Origin: Branchiostoma belcheri
Taxonomy: Eukaryota; Chordata; Leptocardii; Amphioxiformes; Branchiostomatidae
Assembly: GCF_001625305.1 (NCBI RefSeq)
Contig: NW_017802647.1
Coordinates: 586,043 to 650,042, forward strand
Reading direction: 5' to 3'
DNA length: 64,000 nt
The position numbers and the translations under genes are program-made. The notes beneath the pieces were generated by a model. It did not search any database, was not told the DNA's origin, and saw only the letters and a program-made list of their open reading frames with translations. Of this stretch, positions 59,138-64,000 are shown piece after piece (position 1 is the first letter of the stretch; every line of letters begins with the position of its first letter).

Positions 59138-62108
59138 AAAATACCTATAGCTACTGAACTCTCTCTGTAGATGTTCTTGATCTGATTTTTTAATACGGAC
59201 ATGTTGTTTGATCCTATTTAAGGCCATGACTTTTGTTTTATGTGAAATACATTTGTAGCTACATGTTTTCACCACACGTTTTCTCCCACCATCCCCTTCT
59301 AAAGATTAATGTTCATATATGTGTGTAGCTTGACTTTGATCGCGACTTCCAATGAATTAAAGCACTGACGATAAACCTGTTATGTTAACATACAGGCGCT
59401 ATAAATTCCATCCCGGAATCATGTACAGCATATCGCATATTAAGGTAATTTAGTAAAGAGAGTACGGATGTTTGGCAGAGGTCCCACCAGCATATCAAGC
59501 TGACAAGAAACTGATTTATCTAAGTAGGCCAATCCATAATGTATGATAACCTTTCTCACCCATGGAAATATATCGAAATATTGATTATAAGAATCATAAA
59601 TATTGTCTTGAGACATAAGAATGAAGGTATCCCATTAACCTTGTTACTTAAAGAAATGCCATAAGATATTAATCAAGAAAGATTAGAATAGTATGTAATA
59701 ACACATAAACACATAAACACACTTAGCACAATCCACTTAGAGTAGGGAATTTTTAATATCAGATAAGAATGTATATATATCCTGCACAATTCACTTAGAG
59801 AATTTTCAATAATAAGAATGTATCCTGTATTGTAAGAGTATTTTGAAAAGCTTTCATGTTTGCAAAGTGACCTACACAAGTTTGTTTGAATGCCGCACAG
59901 TACACAGGCATTTCGCAGCAGGTGATCTTTTGACCGTTTTTCCCCAGCGCCATGTGTTTAAGCCAATGACAGGGGAGCACTCTACCTCCGCGCTGAAAGC
60001 TAAACTGGGTGGTTATAACAAATCATAGGCTGCAGGCCTGATAGAGAGGGCACATGAAAGAGTAACCCCATAAATATGGCGCAATGATTCCCGAGCCGAT
60101 GGGAACATTTTTATTACGGCGACTTCCCCCCAAGGGCAACGTTGTCTGTGGTGTTGTTTCTCACGTGGTGTAAAGGTGACCCAGAGGTTACTGGTACAAT
60201 CGTGATGGCTTTTCCATAAAGTTTGCAATTTTAAGAAGACTGTATTTAAACACACCAGGCGCCATCTTTGCTTTTTCCCTTGCATTTTTTAGTTAAATGT
60301 TGGTAAGACTAGCTGAATCTTTGGACTGTTGCTGAATTCGAATTGACGTTATACAACAAAGTTGGCCTCCATGGTGTATTCTTTAATTGCACTCTTTTTA
60401 AGGTTTGTTGGGGGAATCGTTTTCTAGAATGGGCAAAATCAAATTGCTAACCTTTATCACGTATGGTGACCTTTTTATAATAGCTTCTGACTTTAGTCAC
60501 ATTGACCAATAGGAAGCGTAGCAAATGTGCTTTAAAATGTACTCTCTTGTGCCCTCTTGTTTCTGGTTTGAGACCAAAAACTTATTGAAGGACCCATGGT
60601 ACATGCACTGTATAACCGTGTTATGAAAGGATTCTAAATGTAAAGAATTACCTGTATGAATGACTGATGGTCTCCCCATAACCTGTAGAGCCTGCGCTGT
60701 ATTCACAGACGTGGGTGGGACGTTTCTACCCAGAGGCGTCGATTACAGGTGGCTCAATGTCTGGTAATGCTTGGCTGCAGATTGTGAGCCATTTATAAAA
60801 CGCCCACCTCCCAGGCAATTGGGAGGACGCCACGCTAGGACGGTCTGAATGCTATCATTCAATTTATTAGAATTGTAACAATTTGTATTTTTCTTTCCAT
60901 ATGCGTGCTCCTATTTTTCAGGTGGTGTTGGGGTAGGGGTAGCTCTTGAAAAATGTTTGAAGTTTGGCTACAAGTATTAATCATGAATGTAAGGCCCCTT
61001 TTCCCTGTAATACATGTACAATGTACAAATGTAGGTAATTCATCTGCAGTTGCAGAATGATCCTCCTAAGCAGGCTCATTGTCAGGCTGCACTCTTTGTA
61101 ATTTAGCGAATGTACGGCATGTTAACCATGGTAATCTAGCTTTTTGGAGACAAAAGTGTACACTTATTCCAGTCTGTTAGAGAACGTTTCAAAGTCGAAG
61201 CACAGAATTACGTACTAGGTAGAGCGCCTTGTATCCTATCTGCCATGTCACAGCTACACGTTGACATTCAAGCAGGTACAATGTAACACTTTGCTCCACG
61301 TATTTGGGTTTTGAAAGGTGTCCCAACAGTATCGGTCTTAGCGGTCAAGCCTTTTAGCTCATAACGATTTATTCAAGTTAGGCATACAGATGTTGCTGGT
61401 ACTTAATGCTTAGGCCATCATAATGTGGCAATGCTAGCATTGAATCAATGTCAATGGTTTAGGCTGTTCCATTTTGAAATTTCTATACGGGGCACACAGG
61501 AAAGATTTTGACCCCCCTTTCAATTTCACTTATTCTAAACCATACTATCATGGTATAAAATGTGAACCCAGTAGTCAGCTAAATTTATTTTGAAAATAAA
61601 ACCTTTCCAGAACGTTCCCTATTTGAAATGGAGTTGTCCGTAGCCACGTTTGTAGGTTTGAAAACCATCCAAAAACAGATTCAGAGCTTGAGCAGGATAT
61701 GTCCACATCTCTAAGTTTGTGTTTAAATAGATACACTGTGTGTTACACAATGTGTTAGGAGTATTTGACTACTTCATGTTCGTTTACCATTACAGTATGA
61801 TGTTCTGTTAATCTGTTTGAAATGTGCTTTTGAGCTGCTTTACTTATTCATGAATTTTGGATACTATTAGACATACCCAGGTTAGGCATGATATACTGCA
61901 GTGTGGGCGTTTTGAACAAGGTAAAGGTCAGAGCAAGAAGTTGTAGCAAAGAAATACTGAGATATTACATGCATTATTAATATAATAATTATACAGTTGC
62001 CAATATGCAATCTTTATTGATTTCAGCGGCTGTACTACTAGTAAGAAATATCTTTTTTATAGACACGTTTATATTTAATGTTAACAATATAAATTTTTCA
62101 TCCAACAG
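59138..62108 (+). other. 3' end of the RHBDF1-like intron
   Basis: AT-rich noncoding sequence with a denser unique stretch at about 60060-60270. The intron ends TTTTTCATCCAACAG at 62108. No gene or clear repeat seen. Confidence 0.5.
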
Positions 62109-62151
62109 ATCGTGTAAATAGGAACAGATTATAAACCACAACACGGCAAAC

Positions 62152-62342
62152 ATGGCAGAAGGTGGCGACAGCAGACCGCCATCCACAGACCCCCTGGAGG
62201 CTGAGGGGGGTACTGCAACCATGGACAGTACCAGGGGCAGCGGGCGGCCGCTCCTCAGGAGCATCAGCGCTTTCACACAGAGGCAGTTCTCACGACCAGC
62301 CACACAGAGACAGTATTCCACTGCTTCAACTACTGTTAGCAG
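62152..62342 (+). CDS. RHBDF1: iRhom (RHBDF1-like) first coding exon, partial gene running off right edge
   Basis: The exon starts after the acceptor at 62107-62108 with 43 bases of 5' UTR containing TAA in frame, then ATG in good context (AACATGG). It encodes 63 full codons and ends in AG before GTAAGA (phase 2). The Ser/Thr/Arg-rich sequence has LLRSISAFTQRQFSRPATQR, which resembles the N-terminal cytosolic region of iRhoms (RSVS, then RP-QRQ-S in human RHBDF1). iRhoms are catalytically dead rhomboid proteins of the ER and secretory path that control ADAM17 maturation. Sequence alone is weak evidence. The head-to-head neighbour MPG, as in human, makes the call much stronger. Later exons, including the membrane domain, are outside the window. 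Confidence 0.6.
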
Positions 62343-62705
62343 GTAAGAATTTCATTGTTTGTTGTGAAAAAAGAAAACTACTGAAATGGAAAATTTAGAA
62401 AAGGTGTTAGAGAAAATGGGTAAAAAGTTCCACACTGATGCAGGAAATGACATGGATTTTATTATTTCTCCAAGCAGTACTTAAAATTTCTTCACTAACC
62501 CTATGTTTGGACAGCTCAACCTAATATTTGTTCCAACAACCCTGTATTTCAACATGGGGGTGTCAGAAGACAGGGCTGTTGCTGTTACAAAAAATTCTAG
62601 GAAAGTCTAGAAAATCGAGGAAAGAAATTCTAGAAAAGGCTTCATTTGCTTGGCACGAAGCATCTATGGGGACCACCAGCTACATGTATGAATATATCTA
62701 TCTTA

Positions 62706-62797
62706 GGCCACACCAATTTAATTTCTTGGTTAACGGATTTTTCTAGAAAAAAAATGGAGCGGGCGGGCGAAAAAAAAATAAAAATAAAAATTTGAGA
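62706..62797. mobile_element. Harbinger-like MITE, truncated copy 4
   Basis: Begins TTA-GGCCACACCAATTTAATTT like the complete copies, followed by ACGGATTTTTCTAGAAAAAA and AATGGAGCGGGCGGGCGA, but no right end is found. The internal GAGCGGGCG motif also occurs in 7160-7566. Confidence 0.6.
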
Positions 62798-64000
62798 CCA
62801 CCTGCCATACAGCCATGTAGTAAGCAATCCATTAAGTTAAGTTACAAAATGATATAAGACATTATATTAGACACTTATTGAACTGAAAGGACCATTACTA
62901 CATGTACATGAGCAACTTCTCTTACATCCCTTTACAATTATTCGTATTATTTTGCAAGATACACATCTTTACTGTATGAACAACAAACTGTCCGTTGACA
63001 AGACTCCCATCCAACTGGTTTCACTTTTATTCATCTTTCAAAGTTCCAAGAGTGGTTTAAATCAGGGTGCTCTGTTCAGATCCCATTGTTCTTAGTTCAG
63101 GGCACACAGCTTACCACTGGGCTGGGCATTCTATTGTGTCTGGCTGATATGGAAGTTATTTAGAGCTTGAAATTTACAATATCCTAAATATATGCTTTAG
63201 ACAAATTTCCAGGAATGTGTAAAAGTTATTGGCAAAAGAATTAACTACTTTTACAGATATTTTATTTCTTCTTTTATCTTTCCCCAATTCCCAAATACTA
63301 CCGGTAGTATACATTTTATATTTCCCATTTTTCACTTTAGGTATGCTACAGCTACATTATACATAGCCATCATTCAAACAAATAGCCACATTGACACACT
63401 CTTCAAGTTGCCACAAATTCAATGGTCTAGGGTTTCACTATAAAGTCTTTGATGTATGGGGGTTTTTATTTGTAGGGGGAACCATTTTATTAAAGAATTT
63501 AGATGTAATAATTGATGTATTATTTGCAATTGTACTCCTGTTTATAGGTATCTAAATAAGATGTAACTTTGTTAGAATGCCACATGCACAAGTAGTATTT
63601 TTCACAGAGTAATTTCTATAATTAAAAGAACCTGTTTCCCCCTACTCAAAGTGGACTCTTCCGACCGTGAGAAATAGTGAATGGACTTACGTGCATGGAG
63701 GACTTCTTACTTTGCCAAATTCTCATGTTTGTGGTAGGATTTTGTACTTTTTGAGAGTAATACAGTTTGTGATGCCAGAATACATTGTTATGTCGTGTTA
63801 TTTTTACATATTCCCTGGAAAAAAAGATCGTTTTGAAGGTGTGTGTGCATGTGCCGCTCAGGCCGAGTTTATACGTTCGGCCGATTACATTGTACTTTTA
63901 ACGCCCGTTACTAGCACATGTTTCCGACACAATACGTGTTTCTAAATGAAATATAATATATATCTAAAAGGGAGATGATATGTTGTTACAGGTAAACTTG
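62798..64000 (+). other. RHBDF1-like second intron (inferred)
   Basis: AT-rich noncoding. An AG at 63340 followed by an open stretch was examined but does not resemble iRhom. No further exon identified. Confidence 0.5.

Larger units (their letters stand above)
30483..62108 (+). other. 31.6 kb first intron of the RHBDF1-like gene (inferred)
   Basis: No convincing coding exon on either strand apart from a LINE fragment. Unique stretches that are GC-richer and more complex than their surroundings lie at about 34110-34500, 39340-39640, 43150-43680 and 60060-60270; they resemble candidate regulatory elements, which is inference. 32364-32560 starts GCCCCCGTCACAC and may be a repeat. Long frames such as 44432-44962 (minus) and 46046-46480 (plus) have no domain, odd composition and no splice support. 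Intron length like this is usual for developmentally regulated genes. Confidence 0.5.

Noticed and set aside
63340-63420. Second coding exon of the RHBDF1-like gene
   Set aside because: An AG and an open stretch are present, but the peptide does not resemble iRhom and no good donor follows.

Overview
The window looks like nuclear DNA of a cephalochordate (amphioxus, Branchiostoma). The genes have many introns and protein sequences close to vertebrates. The noncoding DNA is AT-rich and full of short DNA transposons. Several segments occur twice as diverged versions on either side of 20-N gaps, as expected when both alleles of a very polymorphic diploid are put into one assembly. The species call is inference; the gene calls rest on reading frames and splice sites.

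Layout. (1) 164-5181, minus strand: the first three coding exons of UBE3B, a HECT ubiquitin ligase that continues beyond the left edge. (2) 5182-5810: a short promoter shared head to head by UBE3B and RAB40. (3) 5811-24614, plus strand: a complete six-exon RAB40 gene (Rab GTPase plus SOCS box), with a 3' UTR to about 27.1 kb. Its 11.4 kb first intron is a transposon nest that includes a 2.6 kb foldback element with exact ends. (4) 27446-29960, minus strand: a complete four-exon MPG (alkyladenine DNA glycosylase), tail to tail with RAB40. (5) 29961-30374: a second divergent promoter. (6) 30375 to the right edge, plus strand: a probable iRhom (RHBDF1-like) gene with a 5' exon at 30.4 kb, a 31.6 kb intron and a first coding exon at 62152-62342.

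RHBDF1 and MPG are also adjacent and head to head in human 16p13.3, beside the alpha-globin genes, and RAB40C lies in the same human band. The window therefore probably preserves part of the ancestral chordate segment that later hosted alpha-globin. UBE3B and RAB40 both belong to ubiquitin ligase machinery (HECT type and Cullin5/Elongin type) and share one promoter.

The most notable noncoding structures are: the foldback element at 13986-16620, with tandem-repeat arms and a TGTTAC target duplication; a GC-rich hairpin element at 13164-13320; a perfect 30+30 bp inverted repeat at 27901-27963; at least five families of small inverted-repeat elements; three duplicated blocks at 20-N gaps, two of which differ by a mobile-element insertion; and a noncoding module at 43.7 kb repeated at 45.4 kb in the iRhom intron. 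No prokaryotic, viral or CRISPR features were seen.
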